Shown here: piece by piece, positions 52,269-60,171 of the stretch
How positions within the stretch are numbered: the stretch's first letter is position 1
Layout of the letters: every line of letters begins with the position of its first letter
Assembly (NCBI GenBank): GCA_035556655.1
Contig: DATMFW010000067.1
Span: 124,001-188,000 of the forward strand
Length of the DNA stretch: 64,000 bases
Source: JBDSKH01 sp035556655
GTDB taxonomy: Bacteria; Actinomycetota; Actinomycetes; Actinomycetales; Microbacteriaceae
Direction of reading: 5' to 3'
Made by a program: the position numbers and the translations under genes
Notes under the pieces: model-generated
What the model was told of the DNA's origin: nothing
Databases searched by the model: none
The model's input: the letters and a program-made list of their open reading frames with translations, nothing else

Positions 52269-53221
52269 TGCAGGTCTTCCGGTCCCTCCAGGAGGTTCCC
52301 GCGGGCTTCGGTCCCTCGGCCGTGACGGTCGGCAAGTTCGACGGCGTGCACCGCGGTCACCTCGACGTCTTCCGGCAGTTGTGCGATCGGGCGCGTGGTG
52401 CGGGGTGGGCCCCCACCGTGGTGACGTTCGATCGCAACCCGCTCGCCGTGATCCGGCCGGAGCTCGCCCCGCCCGACCTGACCAGTCCCGCCCAGAAGAC
52501 GGAGCTGCTCGGCGAGGCCGGGATCGAGGCCGAGTTGCTGCTGGAGTTCACCCCCGAGCTGGCCGCCCTGTCTCCGGAGGACTTCGTCGGCCGGGTGCTG
52601 GTGGATGCCCTGCACGCGCGGCTCGTCCTGGCCGGCGGCGACTTCCGTTTCGGCGACCGCGGGTCCGGGGATGTCGCGGCGCTGCGCGGGTTCGGCGAGC
52701 GGTCCGGCTTCGAGGTCGCCCTCATCGACGATCTGCTGCTGGATGACGCGGGCACGCCGCGCCGGGTGTCCTCGACGTGGATCCGCGAGCTCATGCAGGA
52801 GGGCAGGGTCCGCGAGGCGGCGGAACTGCTCGGCCGGCTGCCCGCCGTCCGGTCGCGCGTGGTGCCGGGCGAGCAGCGCGGTCGCGAGCTCGGCTACCCG
52901 ACGGCGAACCTCGATCCGCAGTTGGAGGGGCTGTTGCCGCGGGACGGCGTGTACGCCGCGTGGGCCGAGGTCGAGGGCGAGCGGTTCGGCGCGGCGGTGT
53001 CGATCGGCAACAACCCGACGTTCCAGGGCGTCCCCCAGCATCAGGTCGAGGCGCACCTGCTCGACCAGCGACGCGACCTCTACGGCCGGGTGCTCAGGCT
53101 GGAGTTCGTGGAGTACATCCGTCCGATGAACGCCTTCTCCGGGGTCGATGCCCTGGTGGCGCAGCTGCAGGCCGACGAGAAGGTCATCCGCGGCATCCTC
53201 GCGGCTGAAGCCGCCCGATGA
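52268..53221 (+). CDS. ribF: Bifunctional riboflavin kinase / FAD synthetase
   Basis: This 317-residue enzyme makes FMN and FAD from riboflavin. The N-terminal FAD synthetase half has GKFDGVHRGH near residue 22 and the SSTWIRELMQEGRV motif near 170. The C-terminal riboflavin kinase half has GRELGYPTANL near 207 and the IGNNPTFQG loop near 245. The ATG at 52268 overlaps the previous stop by one base, and the stop overlaps the next ATG (ATGA). Confidence 0.96.
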   Translation: MQVFRSLQEVPAGFGPSAVTVGKFDGVHRGHLDVFRQLCDRARGAGWAPTVVTFDRNPLAVIRPELAPPDLTSPAQKTELLGEAGIEAELLLEFTPELAALSPEDFVGRVLVDALHARLVLAGGDFRFGDRGSGDVAALRGFGERSGFEVALIDDLLLDDAGTPRRVSSTWIRELMQEGRVREAAELLGRLPAVRSRVVPGEQRGRELGYPTANLDPQLEGLLPRDGVYAAWAEVEGERFGAAVSIGNNPTFQGVPQHQVEAHLLDQRRDLYGRVLRLEFVEYIRPMNAFSGVDALVAQLQADEKVIRGILAAEAAR

Positions 53222-54444
53222 CGTCGCCCGCTCCCGGCCCGCTCGCGCGGGGGCGCCTCCTCGCCCTCCTCGGCGTCCTGCTGGTCGCCGCGACCATGCG
53301 CACGGCCGTCGGCGCACTGTCGCCGATCCTCGACTTCATCGATGCCGACATCCCGCTCGATCACGTGCTGCTGTCGGTCATCGGGGCGACCCCGCCGCTG
53401 GTGTTCGCGGTGTCCGGGCTGATCGCGCCCCTGGCGTCGCGCCGGCTCGGACTCGAGGGCGCCCTGCTGGCCGCGACCCTCGTCGGGGCGGTCGGGCACC
53501 TGCTGCGTGCCGCCGCTCCCGACGCGAACGTGCTGCTGATCGGGACGGTGCTCGCCCTGCTGGGGGCCGGATGCGCGAACGTGCTGCTGCCGCCGATCGT
53601 CAAGCGCTACTTCCCGGACCGCATCGGCACCGTCACCGCGATCTACGTCACGATCATGTCGATCGGAGCGACGGTGCCGCCGATCGTCGCCGTTCCGGTC
53701 GCGCAGGCCGGTGGCTGGCGCGTCTCGCTGGGGGTCTGGCTGCTGGTCGCTGTCGTCGCCGCCGCGCCGTGGGCATGGCAGTTGCTGCGCCGCGGTCGCC
53801 ACGTCGAGAATCTCGACACCGAGGCCCGCGGCATGGAGGCCGCGCACGCCGGCATCGGCGCACGCTTGGTCCGCTCGCCGATCGCCTGGTCGATGGCCCT
53901 GCTGTTCGGGTTGCCCAGCATGCACGCCTACGCGATGTTCGCCTGGCTGCCGACCCTCGCGATCGAGGAATCGGGGGTCGACGCCGCTCAGGCCGGGCTG
54001 CTGCTCGGGGTGTTCGCCTTCTGCGGCATCCCGGCGGCGCTGCTCATCCCCGTCCTGGCCACGCGTCTGCCCTCCGTCACCCCCCTCATCGTGGCCGCCG
54101 TGGTGTTCTTCGCCACGGGCTACCTCGGTTTCCTGCTGGCCCCGGCCGTGGCGCCGGTGCTGTGGGCGGTGCTCGTCGGGTTCGGTCCGCTGCTGTTCCC
54201 CCTGGCGCTGACTCTGATCAACCTGCGCACCCGCACGCACGTTGGCTCCGTCGCGCTCAGCGGATTCGTGCAGGGCATCGGCTACGTGATCGGGGCGGGC
54301 GGACCGCTCGTGGTCGGCGTGCTGCGGGATGCCACCGGCGACTGGACGGTGCCGATCATCTTCCTGCTCGCCACGATGGTGCTCGCCGTTCCGGCCCTCA
54401 TCGTGCTCGCGAAGCCGCGCTACGTCGAGGACGAGGGCACGTAG
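53218..54444 (+). CDS. CynX/NimT-type MFS transporter
   Basis: This 408-residue transporter has about 12 helices. The start resembles CynX/NimT proteins (LRTAVGALSPILDFI-type region near residue 22, here MRTAVGALSPIL) and has GCANVLLPPIVKRYFPDRIG near 117, a family hallmark. Substrate could be cyanate, 2-nitroimidazole or another small compound. It is coupled to ribF by an ATGA overlap, and it overlaps the convergent small membrane protein gene by 25 bases. Confidence 0.85.
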   Translation: MTSPAPGPLARGRLLALLGVLLVAATMRTAVGALSPILDFIDADIPLDHVLLSVIGATPPLVFAVSGLIAPLASRRLGLEGALLAATLVGAVGHLLRAAAPDANVLLIGTVLALLGAGCANVLLPPIVKRYFPDRIGTVTAIYVTIMSIGATVPPIVAVPVAQAGGWRVSLGVWLLVAVVAAAPWAWQLLRRGRHVENLDTEARGMEAAHAGIGARLVRSPIAWSMALLFGLPSMHAYAMFAWLPTLAIEESGVDAAQAGLLLGVFAFCGIPAALLIPVLATRLPSVTPLIVAAVVFFATGYLGFLLAPAVAPVLWAVLVGFGPLLFPLALTLINLRTRTHVGSVALSGFVQGIGYVIGAGGPLVVGVLRDATGDWTVPIIFLLATMVLAVPALIVLAKPRYVEDEGT

Positions 54445-54800
54445 GCGGTGCCCAGCAGCAGCACGACGAGGTAGTACCCGGCGATCATCACGACGATCGC
54501 CACGATCGGCAGGAAGAACACCAGCTGCCTCCGGATGGCGCGCACGATCAGGAATCCGGCGGGCAGGAACCAGCCGAGCACGACGATCGCGGTGCCCAGA
54601 ATGCCCATCGCGCCGAGGAAACCCGGCTCGCAGCGCATCCCGTCGGGGGTGACGCCCGCACAGGCCGTCGCGAGCTGCCCCAGCTGCCCCACGAACGCGA
54701 GCATGGTGATCCCGACGAGGGCCGCGATCAGCGTGAGCACGATGCCGATGATCAGGTCGAGGGTGCGGACGACACGGCTGTACTCGCGGGGCTCGGGCAT
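54420..54800 (-). CDS. Small membrane protein
   Basis: This 126-residue protein has three helices (about residues 11-33, 62-83 and 92-118) and an outer loop with two Cys (near residues 39 and 49) that could form a disulfide. The ATG at 54800 has a TACGCT box six bases upstream. It converges on the CynX-type gene and overlaps its last 25 bases. Function is unknown. Confidence 0.7.
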   Translation of the reverse strand: MPEPREYSRVVRTLDLIIGIVLTLIAALVGITMLAFVGQLGQLATACAGVTPDGMRCEPGFLGAMGILGTAIVVLGWFLPAGFLIVRAIRRQLVFFLPIVAIVVMIAGYYLVVLLLGTAYVPSSST

Positions 54801-54806
54801 GTCGTC

Positions 54807-54812
54807 AGCGTA
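54807..54812 (-). promoter_or_regulatory. Leaderless-type -10 box of the small membrane protein gene
   Basis: TACGCT on the reverse strand, six bases before the ATG at 54800. Confidence 0.55.
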
Positions 54813-54845
54813 TCGGGGCGCGTGTGCGCATCCGGGGGACTTGGG

Positions 54846-54861
54846 TTGCGCATATGAGCAA
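54846..54861. promoter_or_regulatory. Candidate SorC/DeoR operator
   Basis: TTGC-n-CATATG-n-GCAA, a near-perfect 16-base palindrome 48 bases ahead of the regulator start. A second TTGCAA palindrome (GTTGCAAC) lies at 54876-54883. Both share the TTGC half-site. Confidence 0.6.
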
Positions 54862-54909
54862 GTCGACCAACAGATGTTGCAACGGAGTACCGTCGGAGGC
54901 GGAGGAACC

Positions 54910-55851
54910 ATGGACCGGGACGACGAACTGCTCGCCGTACGCGTCGCCGAGCTCTACTACGACGAAGACAAGACGCAGGACGAGATCGGCGCCCTGCTCG
55001 GCATCTCGCGGTGGAAGGCCGGCCGGCTTCTCACGCAGGCGCGCGACGCGGGGATCGTGCGCATCGAGATCGTCCATCCGCGCGCCCGCCGGCTCGGTCT
55101 CGAGCGCCGCCTCTCCGAGCGCTTCGGCCTGGCCGACGCCGTCATCGTGCCCACCCCCGACGTCGACGACGCCGTCTCGTCCCGGGTCGCGCAGGCCGCC
55201 GCCGACTACCTCACGGCGCTGCGACCGGTCCCGCGCACCCTCGGCGTGAGCTGGGGTCGCACGCTCGACGCCGTCGCCGACCGCCTGCCGGTCGGATGGG
55301 CGACCGGGGTGGATGTCGTGCAGATCAACGGGGGAGTGAGCCTCAACCGGCGCCCCGGTACCGCGGCCACCACCGCGGCCACCATCGCCGGGCGCGCCGG
55401 CGGCCAGGTGGTGCTGCTGCCGAGCCCGGCGATCCTGGAGCGCATCGAGACCAAGCGGGCGATCGAGGCCGACCGCACGGTCGCCGACGTGCTCGCGAAG
55501 GCGGCCACCGCATCCGCCTATCTGTACAGCGCCGGGGTCGCCGACGGCAGCTCGGTGCTGGTCGACAGCGGGTACCTGACCGCGGAGGACGTCGCCGAAC
55601 TGGTGCGCAAGGGCGCCGTCGGCGACGTGCTCGGGCGCTACATCGATGCCAATGGCCACATCGTGGACCCCGGGCTCGATGAGCGTACGGTGGGACTGGG
55701 GCTCGACGAGCTCAGGTCCGCCGCGGCCGCGATCTTCGTGGTCGCCGGAGCGAGCAAGCATGATGTGGCTCGCGCCATCGTGATGAGCGGGCTGTGCACG
55801 GTCCTCGTCAGCGACGAGGCGACCGCGAACGCCCTACTGGAGGACGCATGA
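54910..55851 (+). CDS. SorC/DeoR-type sugar-binding regulator
   Basis: This 313-residue regulator has an N-terminal helix-turn-helix (residues 22-45, KTQDEIGALLGISRWKAGRLL) and a SorC-type sugar-phosphate-binding domain (VSWGRTLDAVADRLP near 118, QINGGV near 140). The order regulator-deoC-aldehyde dehydrogenases and the ATGA overlap with deoC point to control by deoxyribose 5-phosphate, as for bacillar DeoR. GGAGG precedes the ATG. Confidence 0.92.
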   Translation: MDRDDELLAVRVAELYYDEDKTQDEIGALLGISRWKAGRLLTQARDAGIVRIEIVHPRARRLGLERRLSERFGLADAVIVPTPDVDDAVSSRVAQAAADYLTALRPVPRTLGVSWGRTLDAVADRLPVGWATGVDVVQINGGVSLNRRPGTAATTAATIAGRAGGQVVLLPSPAILERIETKRAIEADRTVADVLAKAATASAYLYSAGVADGSSVLVDSGYLTAEDVAELVRKGAVGDVLGRYIDANGHIVDPGLDERTVGLGLDELRSAAAAIFVVAGASKHDVARAIVMSGLCTVLVSDEATANALLEDA

Positions 55852-56858
55852 CCATCGAACATCCCGCACTCGCTCCGGCCGAGCGTGCCGTCCAGCTGCT
55901 GGGCGGTGATCTCACCGAGAAGAGCCTGCGGCTGAACCTCGAGGGCCTGAGCGGCGTCGACGCCGTCGGCCTCGAGCAGCGTGCCGCCGGCCTGGCGACC
56001 CGCTCGATCAAGACCACGTCGAAGAAGTGGGCGCTCGACAAGATCATCGAGCTGATCGACCTCACCACCCTCGAGGGCGCCGACACCCCCGGAAAGGTGC
56101 GCTCGCTCGTCGCGAAGGCCATCACCCCGGACCCGTCGGATCCGACGACACCGCGCGTGGCGGCCGTGTGCGTCTACGGAGACAAGGTCCCCGACGCGAT
56201 CCAGGCTCTCGGCGCAGCGCATGGCGATCCGGATGACGGCCTCATCTCGGTCGCGGCCGTCGCCACCGCCTTCCCCAGCGGGCGGGCCTCGCTGCGGGTC
56301 AAGCTCGCCGACACCGCCGACGCGGTGGCCGCCGGTGCCGACGAGATCGACATGGTGATCGACCGCGGCGCGTTCCTCGCCGGCCGGTACGGGGCGGTGT
56401 TCGACGAGATCGTCGCGGTGAAAGAGGCCTGCCGGCGCGCCGACGGCTCCTACGCGAGCCTGAAGGTGATCCTCGAGACGGGCGAGCTGAACACCTATGA
56501 CAACGTCCGGCGCGCCTCGTGGTTGTCGATCCTCGCCGGCGGCGACTTCATCAAGACCTCGACGGGCAAGGTCACCCCGGCGGCGACCCTGCCGGTGACG
56601 CTGCTCATGCTCGAGGTGGTGCGCGACTGGCACCGGCTGACCGGCGAGCGGGTCGGCGTGAAGCCGGCCGGCGGCATCCGGCAGTCCAAGGACGCGATCC
56701 GCTACCTGGTGACCGTCGCCGAGACCGTCGGCGAGGAATGGCTGCAGCCGCACCTGTTCCGCTTCGGCGCCTCGAGCCTGCTCAATGACGTGCTGCTGCA
56801 GCGGCAGAAGATGACGACCGGCCGCTACAGCGGCCCCGACTACGTGACGGTGGATTGA
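55848..56858 (+). CDS. deoC: Deoxyribose-phosphate aldolase
   Basis: This 336-residue aldolase splits 2-deoxyribose 5-phosphate into glyceraldehyde 3-phosphate and acetaldehyde. It is of the longer DeoC type. The Schiff-base Lys236 is in FIKTSTGK, with GADEIDMVID near 163 and KPAGGIRQSKDA near 271. The ATG overlaps the regulator stop, and the TGA overlaps the ATG of the aldehyde dehydrogenase by one base (TGATG). The acetaldehyde is probably passed to the next two gene products. Confidence 0.95.
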   Translation: MTIEHPALAPAERAVQLLGGDLTEKSLRLNLEGLSGVDAVGLEQRAAGLATRSIKTTSKKWALDKIIELIDLTTLEGADTPGKVRSLVAKAITPDPSDPTTPRVAAVCVYGDKVPDAIQALGAAHGDPDDGLISVAAVATAFPSGRASLRVKLADTADAVAAGADEIDMVIDRGAFLAGRYGAVFDEIVAVKEACRRADGSYASLKVILETGELNTYDNVRRASWLSILAGGDFIKTSTGKVTPAATLPVTLLMLEVVRDWHRLTGERVGVKPAGGIRQSKDAIRYLVTVAETVGEEWLQPHLFRFGASSLLNDVLLQRQKMTTGRYSGPDYVTVD

Positions 56859-58300
56859 TGTCCTTCCTCGAATACGCCCCGGCTCCCGAGTCGACCAGCA
56901 TCCTGCACCTGAAGAAGAGCTACGGGCTCTTCATCGACGGGGAGTGGGTCGACGGCAGGGGGCAGAACTTCTCCACGATCAGCCCGGCGACCGAGAAGAA
57001 GATCGCCACCATCGCCACGGCGTCGCCGAAAGACGTCGACCGTGCCGTCGCCGCGGCGCGTACCGCCTACGACCGGGTGTGGTCGAAGATGAGCGGCTCC
57101 GACCGCGGCAAGTACCTGTTCCGCATCGCGCGGCTGGTGCAGGAGCGCGCGCGGGAGCTCGCCGTGGCCGAGAGCCTCGACAACGGCAAGCCGATCAAAG
57201 AGAGCCGTGATGTCGACGTGCCGCTGGTGGCCGCCTGGTTCTTCTACTACGCCGGATGGGCCGACAAGCTCGACTACGCCGGGCTCGGCGCGAACCCGAG
57301 GGCGCTCGGGGTCGCCGCGCAGGTGATCCCGTGGAACTTCCCGCTGCTGATGCTGGCGTGGAAGATCGCCCCGGCGCTCGCCGCCGGCAACACCGTCGTG
57401 CTGAAGCCGGCCGAGACCACGCCGCTCAGCGCCCTGCTGTTCGCCGAGATCCTGCAGCAGGCGGAGCTTCCCCCCGGGGTGGTGAACATCGTCACCGGGG
57501 CGGGCGAGACGGGCGCGGCGCTGGTGCGGCATCCGGACGTGAACAAGGTCGCGTTCACCGGTTCGACCGGGGTGGGCCGCGAGATCGCGAAGGCGATCGC
57601 CGGAACCGACAAGAAGGTGACGCTCGAGCTCGGCGGCAAGGCCGCCAACATCGTGTTCGACGACGCCCCGATCGACCAGGCCGTCGAGGGCATCGTCAAC
57701 GGGATCTTCTTCAACCAGGGCCACGTCTGCTGCGCGGGCTCGCGTCTGCTGGTGCAGGAGAACATCCACGAGGAGGTCGTGGGCCGCCTGAAGCAGCGCC
57801 TGTCGACCCTGCGGCTCGGCGATCCGCTGGACAAGAACACCGACATCGGGGCGATCAACTCGAAAGACCAGCTGGAGCGCATCCGCACGCTGAGCGACAT
57901 CGGCGAGCAGGAGGGCGGTGAACGCTGGAGCGCCCCGTGCATGATCCCCGAGAACGGGTTCTGGTTCGCGCCGACGATCTTCGACAATGTGCAGACCTCG
58001 TCGACGATCGCGCGGGAGGAGATCTTCGGGCCCGTGCTCTCGGTGCTCACCTTCCGCACCCCGGCGGAGGCGATCGCCAAGGCCAACAACACCCCGTACG
58101 GGCTGTCGGCGGGCATCTGGAGCGACAAGGGCAGCAAGATCCTCGCCGTCGCCGACAAGCTGCGCGCGGGCGTGGTGTGGGCCAACACGTTCAACCGGTT
58201 CGACCCGGCCAGCCCGTTCGGCGGCTACAAGGAGTCCGGCTACGGCCGCGAGGGCGGTCGGCACGGCCTGAACGCCTACCTGAAGGGAGCCGCGAAATGA
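56858..58300 (+). CDS. Aldehyde dehydrogenase (catalytic part of an ALDH16-like pair)
   Basis: This 480-residue NAD-dependent aldehyde dehydrogenase has Glu257 (LELGGKAAN) and Cys291 (NQGHVCCAGSR), spaced 34 apart as in active ALDHs. The PWNFPLLMLAWK segment (near residue 162) and the FTGSTGVGREIA loop bind NAD. With DeoC it should oxidise acetaldehyde to acetate. It is followed directly by a half-length ALDH (ATGA overlap), and together the two match the two-domain ALDH16 enzyme. Both neighbours are overlapped, so deoC-ALDH-half ALDH is one coupled operon. Confidence 0.93.
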   Translation: MSFLEYAPAPESTSILHLKKSYGLFIDGEWVDGRGQNFSTISPATEKKIATIATASPKDVDRAVAAARTAYDRVWSKMSGSDRGKYLFRIARLVQERARELAVAESLDNGKPIKESRDVDVPLVAAWFFYYAGWADKLDYAGLGANPRALGVAAQVIPWNFPLLMLAWKIAPALAAGNTVVLKPAETTPLSALLFAEILQQAELPPGVVNIVTGAGETGAALVRHPDVNKVAFTGSTGVGREIAKAIAGTDKKVTLELGGKAANIVFDDAPIDQAVEGIVNGIFFNQGHVCCAGSRLLVQENIHEEVVGRLKQRLSTLRLGDPLDKNTDIGAINSKDQLERIRTLSDIGEQEGGERWSAPCMIPENGFWFAPTIFDNVQTSSTIAREEIFGPVLSVLTFRTPAEAIAKANNTPYGLSAGIWSDKGSKILAVADKLRAGVVWANTFNRFDPASPFGGYKESGYGREGGRHGLNAYLKGAAK

Positions 58301-59160
58301 CCCGCCTCACCATCCCCAAGACCTACAAGCTCTACATCGGCGGAGCGTTCCCGCGCAGCGAGTCGGGTCGCTCGTACGAGGTGGTCTCGGCGAAGGGCGC
58401 GTTCCTGGCGAACGCGGCCCAGGCCTCCCGCAAGGACGCGCGGGATGCGGTGGTCGCCGCCCGCGGCGCCGTCTCCGGCTGGTCGGGCGCCACCGCGTAC
58501 AACCGCGGCCAGGTGCTGTACCGCATCGCCGAGTTGCTCGACGGGCGGCGGGCGCAGTTCGTGGAGGAGATCGCGGCCGCCGAAGGCGTCACCGCCGCCG
58601 CGGCGGCCACTCAGCTCGACGAGGCGATCGACACCTGGGTCTGGTATGCCGGGTGGGCGGACAAGTTCGTCCAGGTGGCCGGCAGCGGCAACCCGGTGGC
58701 GGGGCCGTACTTCAACCTGAGCGTGCCCGAGCCCACCGGTGTGGTCGCGATGGTGGCGCCGCAGGGGCAGAAGGGCGGCTCGCTGCTGGGTCTGGTGCGC
58801 GTGGTCGCCCCGGCGCTGGTGGCGGGCAACACGGTCGTCGTGATCGCCGATGAGAAGCGCCCGCTCAGCGCCATCAGCCTCGGCGAGGTGCTCGCCACGA
58901 GCGATGTGCCGGGCGGGGTGGTCAACATCCTGACCGGGTCGCCCGCCGAGATCGCCCCGTGGCTGGCGGCGCATGCCGACGTCAACGCGCTGGATCTGAC
59001 CGGCGCCGGGGCGCTGGAGTGGATCGATCTCGAGATCGCGGCCGCCGACACGCTGAAACGCGTGATCCGCCCCGACGCGGGGGTTCCCGCAGCGAGCCTC
59101 GACCGCATCCTCGACCTCGTCGAGACCAAGACGGTGTGGCACACGAAGGCGCTGATCTGA
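58297..59160 (+). CDS. Half-length aldehyde dehydrogenase without catalytic residues
   Basis: This 287-residue protein is an ALDH-fold domain that stops before the catalytic Cys region. The nucleotide-fold part is visible (PTGVVAMVAPQGQKGG, VAPALVAGNTVVVIADEK, VNILTGSPAEI), but WNFP is changed to QGQK and the FTGS loop to LTGAGA. The end KTVWHTKAL resembles the C terminus of ALDH16. It is most likely the non-catalytic second domain of an ALDH16-type enzyme, made as a separate subunit. It is complete as a gene: it starts by ATGA overlap and has a normal stop. Confidence 0.88.
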   Translation: MTRLTIPKTYKLYIGGAFPRSESGRSYEVVSAKGAFLANAAQASRKDARDAVVAARGAVSGWSGATAYNRGQVLYRIAELLDGRRAQFVEEIAAAEGVTAAAAATQLDEAIDTWVWYAGWADKFVQVAGSGNPVAGPYFNLSVPEPTGVVAMVAPQGQKGGSLLGLVRVVAPALVAGNTVVVIADEKRPLSAISLGEVLATSDVPGGVVNILTGSPAEIAPWLAAHADVNALDLTGAGALEWIDLEIAAADTLKRVIRPDAGVPAASLDRILDLVETKTVWHTKALI

Positions 59161-59221
59161 GGCTCTGACCCGGGGTCGGGGCAGGCGACCGGACACTACA
59201 AGCACTGAGGCCGGAACACAA

Positions 59222-59239
59222 GGTAACGAAACGGTAACG
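59222..59239 (+). promoter_or_regulatory. Direct GGTAACG repeats ahead of gdpD, possible PhoP-type box
   Basis: GGTAACG occurs at 59222-59228 and 59233-59239, an 11-base period, nine bases ahead of a TAGCGT -10-like box at 59248-59253. On the reverse strand it reads GTTACC repeated every 11 bases, similar in layout to actinobacterial phosphate boxes. Confidence 0.45.
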
Positions 59240-59289
59240 GTCCGTGCTAGCGTGTGGGCACCCCGACGGCCTACCCCGAAAGCCGGTCC

Positions 59290-60171
59290 ATGTCGACCAC
59301 GCATCCGCTCGCGCGCGGCTCCCTCGCCGCGGCGATCACGGTCGCCACCGTGCTCGTGCTGGTCCTCGTGCCGGAGGCCGTTCAGGCCTATGCGCCGAGC
59401 ATGATCGGGCCGCTGCGGCTGCCCGGCGAGCCCGCCTTCGTGGCCGCGCACCGGGGTGATCGCTCCGGCGCCCCCGAGAACACCATCCCGGCGTTCGAGG
59501 CCGCGATCGCGGCCGGATCGCACGTCATCGAGACCGATGTGCAGCTCACCGCCGACGGCCATCCGGTGCTGCTGCACGACGCGACCGTCGACCGCACGAC
59601 CGACGGCACCGGGGCCATCTCGGGGCTCACCCTCGAGGAGGTCGAGGCGCTCGACGCCGGCTCGTGGTTCTCCGACGAGTTCGCCGGCACCCGCATCCCG
59701 CGGCTCGAGCAGTTCCTCGACCTGCTCGCCGCGTGCCCGGCCACTACCGCGCTCGTGGAACTCAAGGAGTACTGGACCCGCGACGAGATCCGCGGCATCC
59801 TCGACGGCATCTATCTGCGCGGCGTGCAGGACCGTATCGTGTTCGCGAGCTTCCACCTCGGCACCATCGCCAATCTCGGCGAGGCCGCGCCCGCCATCCC
59901 GCGCATCATCATCCGGCGCGATCTGCCGCAGGACCCGGTCGGGCTCGTCGCGTTCTACGACGCGATCGCGATCATGACCTCCCCGTGGTCGCTCGAGACC
60001 TACCCGGATGCGGTGGCCGGCCTCCACGCCGCCGGCTACGGCGTGCTCGTCTACACCCTCAACTCCGAGAAGAGGTGGAGCGAGGCGACCTCGTACGGCG
60101 TCGACGGCATCGTGACCGACTCTCCCAGCGCCCTGGACGACTGGATCGCCGAGACCGCTCCCGGAACCTAG
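59290..60171 (+). CDS. Secreted or membrane-anchored glycerophosphodiester phosphodiesterase
   Basis: This 293-residue protein has an N-terminal hydrophobic segment (about residues 11-33), either a signal peptide or an anchor, followed by a GDPD barrel. Catalytic features are AAHRGDRSGAPENT near 53 with the His-Arg and the Glu, ETDVQLTADGHPVLLHDATVDRTT in three parts near 81-104 and VELKEYW near 163. GDPDs release glycerol 3-phosphate from glycerophosphodiesters, a phosphate source. The frame is open to 59254, but ATG 59290 is the likely start. The stop forms a CTAG shared with the M20 gene. Confidence 0.9.
   Translation: MSTTHPLARGSLAAAITVATVLVLVLVPEAVQAYAPSMIGPLRLPGEPAFVAAHRGDRSGAPENTIPAFEAAIAAGSHVIETDVQLTADGHPVLLHDATVDRTTDGTGAISGLTLEEVEALDAGSWFSDEFAGTRIPRLEQFLDLLAACPATTALVELKEYWTRDEIRGILDGIYLRGVQDRIVFASFHLGTIANLGEAAPAIPRIIIRRDLPQDPVGLVAFYDAIAIMTSPWSLETYPDAVAGLHAAGYGVLVYTLNSEKRWSEATSYGVDGIVTDSPSALDDWIAETAPGT

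Noticed and set aside
58297..59160. Pseudogene: truncated aldehyde dehydrogenase
   Set aside because: The frame is intact, starts by overlap with the previous gene and ends in a family-like C terminus. The missing catalytic part fits the second domain of ALDH16 and not decay.
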